NCBI GenBank assembly: GCA_964550165.1
Contig: CAZJYC010000057.1
Span: 1-15,910 of the forward strand
Direction of reading: 5' to 3'
DNA from: CAZJYC01 sp964550165
GTDB lineage: Bacteria > Acidobacteriota > Aminicenantia > Aminicenantales > Aminicenantaceae
Length of the DNA stretch: 15,910 nt
A model generated the notes under the pieces. That model was given only the letters and a program-made list of their open reading frames with translations. It did not search any database and was not told the DNA's origin. Below, piece after piece: positions 1 to 6,121 of this stretch (position 1 is its first letter; every line of letters starts with the position of its first letter). Both the position numbers and the translations under genes were made by a program.

Positions 1-350
1 TTGGCTTTTTTGAGGATTTTTTCGGAGGCAAAGGCTGTATAAACAATAGGCACGAGCAGGAAAAGAAGAAGCTCGCGGCTGTCTTTTAAGCTCGCTTTAG
101 GATTGACCGAGAGGAAAGAGGCGATAAGCGACAGGCCGATATAGGCTACGAGCGGCCAGAAAAAAGCGGGAAATGCGAACTTCTGTTCCTTTCGTATCAG
201 TACTATGATCCAGCAGACAAGAGCCAGCGAGATGAATATCTGGCTCAGGCTGATCGAGACCATGGAAAACAGAAGATAAAGAGCGATAAATATGGAAAGG
301 AGCGAAATCCAGACACTTTTTTGCTTTGCCGATTCTTCATGGGAGTTCAT
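1..350 (-). CDS. O-antigen ligase-like polytopic membrane protein, N-terminal part (cut by window edge)
   Basis: The frame is open from ATG at 350 down to base 1 with no stop, so only about 116 N-terminal residues are visible. It starts MNSHEESAKQKSVWISLLSI. The visible part has three hydrophobic stretches (about residues 14-32, 35-54 and 63-82), then a charged SVNPKASLKDSRE segment and the start of another hydrophobic stretch. This hydrophobic pattern, with the 'S-x-NP-x-x-SLK' loop, resembles the N-terminus of the O-antigen ligase / Wzy polymerase family (Wzy_C, RfaL-like), inner-membrane proteins that polymerise or attach glycan chains from undecaprenyl-PP. A Shine-Dalgarno-like GGGAAGG lies just upstream of ATG. 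The gene overlaps the end of the nucleotidyltransferase gene by 14 nt, so the two are probably translationally coupled. The neighbouring glycosyltransferases support a polysaccharide role. The catalytic domain lies outside the window, so the ligase/polymerase call is tentative. Confidence 0.6.
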   Translation of the reverse strand, partial: MNSHEESAKQKSVWISLLSIFIALYLLFSMVSISLSQIFISLALVCWIIVLIRKEQKFAFPAFFWPLVAYIGLSLIASFLSVNPKASLKDSRELLLFLLVPIVYTAFASEKILKKA

Positions 351-813
351 GAAATCCTTCCCAGGTTAGCTCCCATTCCTTGTTTGGAATTCTTTCGAAA
401 TGCCAGTACCATTCCTGGCCTACGCGTTTCCGCTTTAATCCCGAACTCTTCAGGGCATTTAATGCTTTTTTCCTGTAAGGTTCAAAATAATCCTTGCCAT
501 AGAGACAAATGCCATCTACACAGACTTCTAATATGAGAGGTGTAAGGTTTTTTTCAAATTCCTCCGGTGTTTTAGCAATTGTATTGAGCCGGAGAGGAAT
601 ATCCCAGATAGCTGTTCGAATCTGTTTCTGTCGTTCTAAAGGTTTATTTGGCAAGTTTTTGATAATCATAAAGATATCATGATCGCTCTCTTCTTTTACT
701 TGCTTTCTGGCTCGGGAGCCAAAAAGCACCACTGTTTTTAAACGATTGCCAAATGCTTTCTTAAGGTTATTTATGAGTGGAGCATAGATTATATTTTTTC
801 TTCTAACATCCAT
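337..813 (-). CDS. MNT-type nucleotidyltransferase-fold protein (158 aa), AT-rich
   Basis: The protein has the Pol-beta-like minimal nucleotidyltransferase signature: VVLFGSRAR at residues 28-36, followed by D44-H-D46, i.e. GS-x10-DxD. Family members transfer NMP to proteins, tRNA or antibiotics, and many form toxin-antitoxin pairs with a HEPN protein. The usual third carboxylate, expected about five residues before the conserved TPEEF (82-86), appears to be Asn77, so activity may be altered. Residues 110-158 form a Lys/Trp-rich tail (QEWYWHFERIPNKEW) that I do not recognise. No HEPN gene is adjacent. I chose ATG 813 because a TATAAT box lies 10 nt upstream of it. An upstream in-frame ATG at 864 would give 175 aa but lies 5' of that box. 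The gene is visibly more AT-rich than the glycosyltransferase genes around it, which suggests acquisition. Its 3' end overlaps the O-antigen-ligase-like gene by 14 nt. The fold is fairly certain; substrate and role are unknown. Confidence 0.72.
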   Translation of the reverse strand: MDVRRKNIIYAPLINNLKKAFGNRLKTVVLFGSRARKQVKEESDHDIFMIIKNLPNKPLERQKQIRTAIWDIPLRLNTIAKTPEEFEKNLTPLILEVCVDGICLYGKDYFEPYRKKALNALKSSGLKRKRVGQEWYWHFERIPNKEWELTWEGFHELP

Positions 814-823
814 TATGGCGCTA

Positions 824-829
824 ATTATA
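824..829 (-). promoter_or_regulatory. -10 box of the nucleotidyltransferase gene
   Basis: A perfect TATAAT reads on the minus strand, 10 nt before ATG 813. A TTGTAT lies 15 nt further upstream as a poor -35 candidate. Transcription would begin about 3-5 nt before ATG, leaving no room for a ribosome binding site. This supports ATG 813 over ATG 864. Confidence 0.4.
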
Positions 830-932
830 TCACAAGAGTCAGGAATACAAAATTTATAACACAAGATCGCATGGCAATTTCTGTTTTGTTAGAAATGAAT
901 TCCAGTCATCCAATTTTTGGGGTCGTCTCTAT

Positions 933-1991
933 TCAAATGAAATGAAGGCAAGCCTGATAGACTTCTTCAGGGGTGATACTCCGCAAACACCGGAAATCCT
1001 CGTAGACGCAGCGTCGCTGCTTGCAGGGACGGCAGTCAAATTTCTTTTCGATGATAAAAGCCCTTGCCTGCCAGGGGGAGAAATTTGCCGGGAGAGTCGG
1101 GCCGAATAGAGCAACGATAGGTGTTGACGTTGAAGCGGCGATGTGCATCGGACCGCTGTCAGGCCCAACAAAAAGGGATGAGCGGGAAATAAGCTCCCGC
1201 AATTCTCTTAAATTTATTTTTCCGATCAGGGAGAAAAGAGGAACTTTGCTTTTTTTCAGGATTTCTCGCTCAGCTTCCCGGTCTTCGCCTGAACCGATCA
1301 GGACAATTTTCACCCCATGATGGCGGGCAAGTAAGTCCGAAAGCTTAACCAGGTTATCCACGCCCCAGTCGCGGAATTCGTTTCCGGCGCTGATGTGGAT
1401 GGCGACAATTTTTTGGCCCTCAAGTCCATTATTTTTTATGAATTTTTTAATTCTTTCAATCTCATCGACTCTGGCTTCAGGAACAAAAAGCGCGGGAATG
1501 GAGGCGACCTGGACTCCAAGTGCTTTCACCAGATTGATGTGGTTTTCGACGCTGTGATACTGCCCTTGCTCGGGCCTGCGCGGAAGCCTGATGCCGTAAA
1601 TGAAATTTCTATACTTGATTCTGTAACCTGCTTTGAGCTTCGCTCCGGAAAGCCAGGTAATGAGCGATGCCCTCGGTCCGCTGTGGAAATCGAGGACAGC
1701 GTCATATTTTTCTTTTCGAATCTGGCGCATAAGCTGGAGAAAATCTTTAAGGCCCTGCTTTCTTTGGAGGACGATGGTTTTATCCAGGTCAGGATTTCCT
1801 TCGATGAGCTCCCTGTATGGCTCTTCCACAATGTAAGAGATAATAGCTCCGGGAAAAGCGGCTCTCAAAGCTGCCACAGCCGGCGTGGTCATGATGACGT
1901 CGCCGATACGCCTCAGCCTGATGAGAAGGATTTTTTTTATTAGGGAGGGGTCAATCCTTTGTCGGCCTTTCTGGCTCAATGGTTGCCTCAT
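933..1991 (-). CDS. Glycosyltransferase family 9 protein (heptosyltransferase-like), 352 aa
   Basis: GT9 enzymes are GT-B-fold cytoplasmic transferases that add ADP-heptose or related sugars to the LPS inner core. Family marks are the N-terminal ILLIRLRRIGDVIMTTPAV at about residues 21-39, the YDAVLDFHSGPRASL strand-loop (96-110) and a nucleotide-sugar-binding block SLFVGPDSGPMHIAAS (272-287) followed by TPIVALFGPT. Four cysteines (C320, C323, C328, C335) form the C-terminal cluster seen in many GT9 proteins. Length is normal for the family. The start at ATG 1991 overlaps the Trm112-like gene by 41 nt and has no clear Shine-Dalgarno, so translation is probably coupled. A slightly later start cannot be excluded, because the first ~14 residues lie before the conserved core. 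Context is LPS or other surface-glycan assembly. The exact sugar (heptose, or another in organisms lacking heptose) cannot be told from sequence. Confidence 0.9.
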   Translation of the reverse strand: MRQPLSQKGRQRIDPSLIKKILLIRLRRIGDVIMTTPAVAALRAAFPGAIISYIVEEPYRELIEGNPDLDKTIVLQRKQGLKDFLQLMRQIRKEKYDAVLDFHSGPRASLITWLSGAKLKAGYRIKYRNFIYGIRLPRRPEQGQYHSVENHINLVKALGVQVASIPALFVPEARVDEIERIKKFIKNNGLEGQKIVAIHISAGNEFRDWGVDNLVKLSDLLARHHGVKIVLIGSGEDREAEREILKKSKVPLFSLIGKINLRELRELISRSSLFVGPDSGPMHIAASTSTPIVALFGPTLPANFSPWQARAFIIEKKFDCRPCKQRRCVYEDFRCLRSITPEEVYQACLHFI

Positions 1992-2139
1992 CGATGAGCA
2001 TCACCGGGATATCGTCTTTTATCGGATAGACACGTTGGCATTTCACGCACTTCAGGCCTTTCTCGTCTGCCGTCAGCTTCACGTCTGTTTTGCATAGAGG
2101 GCAGGCCAGGATTTCAAGAAGCTCGGGATTGATTGTCAT
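1951..2139 (-). CDS. Trm112-like zinc-ribbon small protein (62 aa)
   Basis: This matches the Trm112p-like / UPF0434 (YcaR) family: short proteins beginning with '...ELLEILACPLCK' and ending in a 'YPI-x-DDIPVML' block. Here LLEILACPLCK is at residues 7-17, CVKC at 31-34 and RVYPIKDDIPVMLIDEA at 36-52. The two Cys pairs (C13/C16 and C31/C34) should bind a structural zinc. In eukaryotes and archaea Trm112 activates methyltransferases; the bacterial role is not settled. The start at 2139 is fixed by a strong GGAGG five nt upstream. An upstream in-frame extension to 2271 runs through the palindromic repeat at 2156-2178 and through the PilZ gene in another frame, so I reject it. The gene lies between the PilZ gene and the GT9 gene and overlaps the latter by 41 nt. 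Bacterial homologues are often near LPS genes such as lpxK and kdsB, which fits this position. Confidence 0.88.
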   Translation of the reverse strand: MTINPELLEILACPLCKTDVKLTADEKGLKCVKCQRVYPIKDDIPVMLIDEATIEPERPTKD

Positions 2140-2155
2140 TTCACGCCTCCTTCGT

Positions 2156-2178
2156 AAAAAGGGGACAGTCCCCTTTTT
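2156..2178. repeat. Perfect palindrome, copy 1 (23 bp)
   Basis: Arms of 11 nt (AAAAAGGGGAC and its reverse complement) flank a single central base. The element starts one base after the PilZ stop codon and ends 16 nt before the Trm112-like ATG. As RNA it folds into a short G/C stem with an A-tract before and a U-tract after, so it could act as a small bidirectional terminator or attenuator. Copy 2 at 6082-6104 is the exact reverse complement; degenerate copies lie at 8986-9004 and 15812-15821. Confidence 0.85.
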
Positions 2179-2179
2179 A

Positions 2180-2533
2180 TCAAGTGATTTTTTTGCTGAC
2201 GTAATCCAGAACTGCTTTCTGGGCGTCGTTGTCTTTCCAGCCTGTCCACCAGAATTCGGCGCCCACGTCATATTTCTCTTCCTGGATCGTCTTTCTGCAC
2301 CAGACGGCTTTGGCCAGAGCGATGATAGGAGAGGGGAAGACGGTTGATTTCAACTCTAAGGCGAGCATGGTTCCTTCGGGGATTTCCTGATTGGTCTCAA
2401 AACAGAGTCCTCCGCCGCTGATGTTTACAGTCAGACTGGGCAGGGCATTTGATTCGAATTCTTCCGGGCCGATGACCCTGTAGTCCAGGTCCCATATCTT
2501 TCCGACTCTCGGGAATTTTCTCTTATCGCTCAT
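2180..2533 (-). CDS. PilZ domain protein (117 aa), probable c-di-GMP binder
   Basis: This is a single-domain PilZ protein. The c-di-GMP-binding motifs are present: an RxxxR element (R5-KFP-R9) and a [D/N]xSxxG element (N37-I-S39-G-G-G42), followed by the beta-barrel core with LALELKSTVFPSPII and a late W-rich strand (GAEFWWTGW). PilZ proteins act as cytoplasmic receptors that change partner activity when c-di-GMP binds. I chose ATG 2533, which places the RxxxR at the extreme N-terminus and lies about 20 nt after an extended -10 box. ATGs at 2551 and 2563 are in frame, but 2551 is too close to that -10 box and 2563 lies upstream of it. It is the first gene of a minus-strand run leading into Trm112-like and GT9 genes, and is divergent from the GT4 operon. 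Control of surface-glycan synthesis or motility is a reasonable inference, not shown. Confidence 0.85.
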   Translation of the reverse strand: MSDKRKFPRVGKIWDLDYRVIGPEEFESNALPSLTVNISGGGLCFETNQEIPEGTMLALELKSTVFPSPIIALAKAVWCRKTIQEEKYDVGAEFWWTGWKDNDAQKAVLDYVSKKIT

Positions 2534-2553
2534 TTTTTGCGGCCGATTCATAT

Positions 2554-2562
2554 ATTTTAGCA
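2554..2562 (-). promoter_or_regulatory. Extended -10 promoter element for the PilZ gene
   Basis: The minus strand reads TGCTAAAAT, i.e. a TGn extension followed by a 5/6 match to TATAAT. There is no good -35, as is usual for extended -10 promoters. The predicted start lies about 14 nt before ATG 2533. Confidence 0.4.
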
Positions 2563-2583
2563 CATTTGTCTACAGTTCTTTCC

Positions 2584-2622
2584 CTGTCTGTTGACAGATT
2601 ATTGCATGCGGTGATATGTAAT
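2584..2622 (+). promoter_or_regulatory. Putative promoter of the GT4 operon with an overlapping inverted repeat
   Basis: A perfect TTGACA at 2591-2596 is followed by TATGTA (18 nt spacer) or TGTAAT (20 nt spacer). Either -10 ends 8-10 nt before ATG 2631, implying a nearly leaderless mRNA; no Shine-Dalgarno is present. An inverted repeat CTGTC-N4-GACAG (2584-2597) overlaps the -35 and could be an operator. The -10 is weak, so this is a candidate only. Confidence 0.4.
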
Positions 2623-2630
2623 AGCAAAAA

Positions 2631-3704
2631 ATGAGGGTGTGTTTTTTGGGCGGTTACGACCCCGAATATCCCAGGAATTCGGTCATCAAGAAGGGATTAG
2701 AATTAAACGGGGTTGAGGTTGTGGAGTGCTGCGTTCGCTCAAAGCATAAATTCTGGCTGAGGTATCCGGTGTTGTTTTCCCGCTTCCTTTTCTTTCGCTC
2801 TTGTTTGAAGCGCGACTTGCTTTTTGTCCCAGAATTCTGCCAGAAGGATGTTCTCCTGGCCAGAATTCTATCTTTTTTCGGCTCGAAGAAAGTTATTTTT
2901 GACCCACTGGCAGCCCGCTACGAGACCAAAATTACAGACTGGAAGAGAAAGCCGTCGAATTCCTTGCAGGCCTGGTGGAATTTCAAGATCGATTCCTGGG
3001 CTTTCAGGCTTTCGGACCTTGTTCTGGCTGATACGAGGGCGCACAAAGATTATTACTGCCAGTATTACGGGCTATCGCCGGACAAAATTGAGGTCCTGCC
3101 GGTCGGCTATGATGATGAACTTTACACGCCTTTTTCGGCTTTGAAGAAAGAAAATCAATTCATTGTGCTTTTTTTCGGCTCGTTCCTTCCCCTTCACGGT
3201 GTGGATTGTATACTGCGGGCCGCCAGAATCGTTGCCGGCAAAGAGCCCTCGGTCCTTTTCAAATTGATAGGCTCAGGGCAGACGCTGCCGCATGTCATGA
3301 GCTTAGCTTCAGAGCTTGGCCTGGGCAACGTTCGGCTTGAAGGCTGGCTGCCCCAGAGCGAACTTCCGGAGAGAATCGCCTCTTCGGACATCTGCCTCGG
3401 AATCTTTGGGAAGACAGAAAAGGCCCAGCGCGTTGTGCCCCACAAAATTTTTCAGGCCATGGGCATGAGGAAGCCCGTGGTTACAGTCCGCACACCCGCA
3501 GTTGAGGAATTTTTTGCGCACCGGGAAAATATATTTCTCGTCCCGGAGCCTGAGCCCGAGCTTCTGGCTGAAGCCATCCTCGAGCTCAGACAAGATTCGG
3601 ATTTGAGGGAAGCTATTGCCCAGAAAGGCTATCGGCTGGTGAGCAAAGAATTTTCTGCCGAAGCCATAGGCCGGAAACTGGTCGAGATATTTAAAAAACA
3701 TTAA
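2631..3704 (+). CDS. Glycosyltransferase family 4 (GT-B, retaining), 357 aa
   Basis: The protein has the usual two-Rossmann-domain layout. The acceptor domain begins MRVCFLGGYDPEYPRN (residues 1-15), with 'NSVIKKGLELNGVEV' matching the opening of many group-1 glycosyltransferases. The linker VLPVGYDDELYTP (155-167) leads into the donor domain IVLFFGSFLPLHGVDCIL (178-195), then FKLIGSGQ (210-217), VRLEGWLPQSELPERIASSDICLGIFG (234-260) and the sugar-nucleotide-binding region VVPHKIFQAMGMRKPVV (268-284). The usual second Glu of EX7E is replaced in 'KIFQAMGM', a variation common in this subgroup. It probably transfers a hexose from a nucleotide sugar to a lipid-linked glycan. ATG 2631 starts immediately at the first beta-strand. 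It is the first gene of a three-gene operon, with 10 nt to the kinase-like gene. Donor and acceptor sugars are unknown. Confidence 0.9.
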   Translation: MRVCFLGGYDPEYPRNSVIKKGLELNGVEVVECCVRSKHKFWLRYPVLFSRFLFFRSCLKRDLLFVPEFCQKDVLLARILSFFGSKKVIFDPLAARYETKITDWKRKPSNSLQAWWNFKIDSWAFRLSDLVLADTRAHKDYYCQYYGLSPDKIEVLPVGYDDELYTPFSALKKENQFIVLFFGSFLPLHGVDCILRAARIVAGKEPSVLFKLIGSGQTLPHVMSLASELGLGNVRLEGWLPQSELPERIASSDICLGIFGKTEKAQRVVPHKIFQAMGMRKPVVTVRTPAVEEFFAHRENIFLVPEPEPELLAEAILELRQDSDLREAIAQKGYRLVSKEFSAEAIGRKLVEIFKKH

Positions 3705-3714
3705 CTAAAATTCG

Positions 3715-4539
3715 ATGAAAAAAGATTACGGATTGCCACTTGACTTGCCTCCTTTTCGAGGGCGAACCCAGGCCGGTTACAACCATCCTCTTTTCCTCGA
3801 GGCGATATCCGATTGCCGCCAGCTTCTGAACGGGAAGTCGACAGAGATTTTGCTCGACGGACGCAATCGCGTCGGAAAGGTCAACCTTCCCAGAAAAGAT
3901 GGGCGCAAGGCCGATATCGTCATCAAAGAGTTCCGTTCTGCGGGAATAAACAGGCTGAAGAGCCTCTTCCTTCCCGGCAAAGCCTTCAAATCCTGGCAGG
4001 GAGCTTCGGCCCTGGTCGAGCGCGGCATAGACACTCCGCCTCCTGTGGCGTACCTTGAGCAAAGAAAAGGATTGTTCATCGCGCAAAGCTTCTTCCTGGC
4101 GGAAAAAATCAGCGGGGTTGAGGAAATACGCTTCCTTTTTAGAAACCTGCCTCCCTCAGAGCTCCGCCGGCTGCTGACCGCCCTGAGCCGGCGCCTTTCT
4201 CTCTGTCACAAAAAAGGCATCCTCCACCGCGACCTTTCCGACGGCAACATCCTGGTCCGTGAAGGCCAATCAGGAGAATTCAGGTTCTTTCTCATTGACA
4301 CCAACCGCATCAGAATAAAAAAACGCCTCGGCCTCTTAAAAAGAATAAAAAACCTCATCCGCCTTGGAGTCCCGGCTGAGCATCAGCGCTTTTTTCTGGA
4401 GCAGTATCTGGGAAAGAGTCCAGTAAAGAGATTCCTCTGGTTTTGGTATAGAATGAATAAGATGGCTTACTCCTGCTACGTTGAGCTTAAGAAAAAGCTC
4501 AAATTGAGAAAGCTGAGCCGGAAGTTGAAGATTCAGTAA
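3715..4539 (+). CDS. Lipopolysaccharide (Kdo/heptose) kinase-like protein, 274 aa
   Basis: This is a small eukaryotic-like kinase-fold protein of the type found in LPS loci (KdkA / WaaP / InaA group). Visible elements are a beta-strand Lys (VIKEF, K71) for ATP, the catalytic loop HRDLSDGNILV (H171, R172, D173, N178), and the metal-binding Asp in FLIDTNRI (D195), where DTN replaces the canonical DFG, as in LPS kinases. A strongly basic C-terminal tail (about 258-274) could contact membrane phospholipid or lipid A. These enzymes phosphorylate Kdo or heptose of the inner core at the cytoplasmic face of the membrane. The gene starts 10 nt after the GT4 stop without a clear ribosome binding site, and ends one base before the ATG of the next gene, so the three are surely co-transcribed. 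A RIO-like or other small-molecule kinase role is the alternative. Confidence 0.82.
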   Translation: MKKDYGLPLDLPPFRGRTQAGYNHPLFLEAISDCRQLLNGKSTEILLDGRNRVGKVNLPRKDGRKADIVIKEFRSAGINRLKSLFLPGKAFKSWQGASALVERGIDTPPPVAYLEQRKGLFIAQSFFLAEKISGVEEIRFLFRNLPPSELRRLLTALSRRLSLCHKKGILHRDLSDGNILVREGQSGEFRFFLIDTNRIRIKKRLGLLKRIKNLIRLGVPAEHQRFFLEQYLGKSPVKRFLWFWYRMNKMAYSCYVELKKKLKLRKLSRKLKIQ

Positions 4540-4540
4540 A

Positions 4541-5812
4541 ATGAGTTTTGAGTTCCGCTGGAATCCTTATGCCGACCAGCCCCACAACGTTGCCTTACGG
4601 GAGGAGAGGCTTCGCCATCATCTGAAGTATGCCGGGAGCTATGTCAGCCTCGCTGCCTCAAACATCCTCAAGGCCTTGCCGGTTTTATCCCTTTACCGGC
4701 GCTACAGAAAGACAATGTACAAACAGCCTGTTCAATTCAAAAGCCCTTTTGCCCTCTCCGTTTCGCCTTCGAGGGGAAGGGATGAGGAAGTTGTCGGGCT
4801 TTTAAAGGAGACGGGCATCCGGAAGAGCCTGGTCAGGGTTGCTTCCTGGGAAAGGCAGAGATTTGATGAGTTCGAGAAATTTTTTGCTCTCCTTTCCGGG
4901 CAGGGAATGGAACTCTTGGTCGCCCTTCTCCAGCAAAGGGATGATGTGCTCAACCCTTCTCGCTGGCAGAGATTTCTGGAAGATGCTTTTTCGCGCTTCA
5001 GGAAATTTTCGTCTCTGTTTGAGGTCGGCCACGCCTGGAACAGGACAAAGTGGGGAGTCTGGGATTATCGGGAATACCTGAAGCTTGCCCGGCCGGCCGC
5101 GACCCTGGCCCGGAAATATGAGGTCGAGCTTGTCGGCCCGGCCGTTATCGACTTTGAGTTTCACCTCTACCCGCCCGTCCTGAAGGCCATTCCTTTTGCG
5201 AAAGTGAGTTCGCTTCTTTATGTCGACAGGACGGGAGCTCCGGAAAACAGGCAGTCTGGCTGGGATACTTCGGGGAAAGTCGCTCTGCTCAAAGCAGTCA
5301 TAGATGGCTCGTGCGCAGGGGAGAGGGAGCTCTGGATAACAGAAGTGAACTGGCCGCTCAAAGGAACAGGGAAATACTCTCCTGCCGCAGGAAAGCCGAA
5401 TGTCTCGGAGAAAGAACAGGCCGATTACCTCGTTCGCTACTTTATTGTTTGCCTGGCCAGCGGACTTGTGGAGAGGATTTACTGGTGGCAGCTCGTTGCC
5501 CCGGGCTACGGGCTTGTCGACAGCCGCGGGAAGGAATGGAGGAAGCGGCCGTCTTTTCATGCGCTGAAGACCATGGTCAGGCATCTTGAAGGAAGCACCT
5601 TCACCGAGAAAATTCCCCATGCTCAGGCCATGCTATTTTTGTTCGAGAAAGAAAAGGAAACATTTGCTGTCTGCTGGACTAAGGGAAATCCCTGCGAGTA
5701 TGTTTTCCCAAAGCGCATCGCCCGCGCTTTGAGCCGCGATGGAGAAGAGACTTCCTTTCAGGACAACCGGATAGAAATCGAGCACAGTCCCAAATATGTT
5801 TTTCTAGTTTAA
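4541..5812 (+). CDS. Glycoside hydrolase-like TIM-barrel protein of an LPS operon (423 aa), acid/base Glu apparently missing
   Basis: The pattern is that of a clan GH-A (beta/alpha)8 barrel. A strand ending FALSVSP (70-76) starts the barrel, LLVALLQQRD (125-134) is the next clear strand, SLFEVGHAWNRTKWG (158-172) occupies the beta-4 position, ELVGPAVIDFEFHLY (196-210) follows, and WITEVNWP (265-272) is the beta-7 strand carrying the likely nucleophile Glu268. YWWQLVAPGYGLVDSRG (314-330) is the beta-8 region and a C-terminal beta domain follows. In GH-A enzymes beta-4 normally ends in Asn-Glu, with Glu as acid/base; here the aligned pair is His164-Ala165. No signal peptide is seen, so it should be cytoplasmic, unusual for a hydrolase. 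It starts one base after the kinase-like stop. It may be a non-hydrolytic or atypical glycan-processing enzyme of core assembly. The fold call is moderately confident; the function is unknown. Confidence 0.65.
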   Translation: MSFEFRWNPYADQPHNVALREERLRHHLKYAGSYVSLAASNILKALPVLSLYRRYRKTMYKQPVQFKSPFALSVSPSRGRDEEVVGLLKETGIRKSLVRVASWERQRFDEFEKFFALLSGQGMELLVALLQQRDDVLNPSRWQRFLEDAFSRFRKFSSLFEVGHAWNRTKWGVWDYREYLKLARPAATLARKYEVELVGPAVIDFEFHLYPPVLKAIPFAKVSSLLYVDRTGAPENRQSGWDTSGKVALLKAVIDGSCAGERELWITEVNWPLKGTGKYSPAAGKPNVSEKEQADYLVRYFIVCLASGLVERIYWWQLVAPGYGLVDSRGKEWRKRPSFHALKTMVRHLEGSTFTEKIPHAQAMLFLFEKEKETFAVCWTKGNPCEYVFPKRIARALSRDGEETSFQDNRIEIEHSPKYVFLV

Positions 5813-5927
5813 ACGCTAATATAAGCTTAATATTTCATGCGGTATCGTCAAAAATAGAATAATTTCTCTGGCAGGATCAGGAGTAGAACAAATTGCTCGA
5901 TTTTTGCGAAACAATCTTTGGCCGTTC

Positions 5928-6010
5928 TCCGGATGTTACCGCGAGGTGTGGAGCGTCGTTGCAATTGTCCGGACGTCATCGCAAGCTCCCGAAGGGAGCA
6001 TGGCGATATC
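5928..6010. repeat. Two tandem REP-like repeat units, 40 bp apart
   Basis: Two units begin TCCGGAtGT (5928) and TCCGGAcGT (5968) and share the layout 'T-x-ATCGC-AAG ... hairpin ... TGGCGAT'. Unit 2 folds well: ATCGC (5978-5982) pairs with GCGAT (6003-6007) and GCTCCC (5985-5990) with GGGAGC (5994-5999) around a GAA loop. Unit 1 is more degenerate. The layout resembles the common dispersed 'GTCATTGCGAG...' palindromic repeats of many bacteria. Confidence 0.6.
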
Positions 6011-6081
6011 ATTAAATATATATAATTGTCCCAGCTCTCAGGACTTCAAAATGAATTTATCAGCCGACCGCGCTTTAAATG

Positions 6082-6104
6082 AAAAAGGGGACTGTCCCCT
6101 TTTT
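6082..6104. repeat. Perfect palindrome, copy 2 (23 bp), just upstream of nagB
   Basis: This is the exact reverse complement of the copy at 2156-2178, with 11-nt perfect arms and a single central T. It ends 17 nt before the nagB ATG; the ribosome binding site lies between. Formation of the hairpin in the leader could affect transcription read-through or access to the ribosome binding site. Confidence 0.85.
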
Positions 6105-6121
6105 CGTTGATGGGAGGCAGG

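Larger units (their letters stand above)
5813..6121. other. Gene-free region between the GT4 operon and nagB
   Basis: No convincing ORF. It holds two degenerate REP-like units (5928-6010), an AT-rich patch with a perfect TATAAT at 6021-6026 that could be the nagB -10 (no good -35 is seen, so weak), and the second perfect palindrome (6082-6104). No intrinsic terminator was recognised directly after the 5812 stop. A 68-codon frame from 5904 runs through these repeats and is not credible as a gene. Confidence 0.6.

Noticed and set aside
337..864. MNT/HEPN toxin-antitoxin system
   Set aside because: Only the nucleotidyltransferase-like half is present; the neighbours are a ligase-like membrane protein and a glycosyltransferase.
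1395..1943. 182-codon open frame on the plus strand opposite the GT9 gene
   Set aside because: The GT9 reading on the minus strand is certain; this is a shadow frame.
2140..2271. N-terminal extension of the Trm112-like protein
   Set aside because: It runs through the palindrome and the PilZ gene; a strong GGAGG sits directly before ATG 2139.
4802..5620. 272-codon open frame on the minus strand opposite the TIM-barrel gene
   Set aside because: It lies inside a tight plus-strand operon, and its translation is Pro/Arg-rich without a domain pattern.
5904..6110. 68-codon plus-strand frame before nagB
   Set aside because: It consists of repeat sequence and ends in the palindrome; it has no ribosome binding site or domain.
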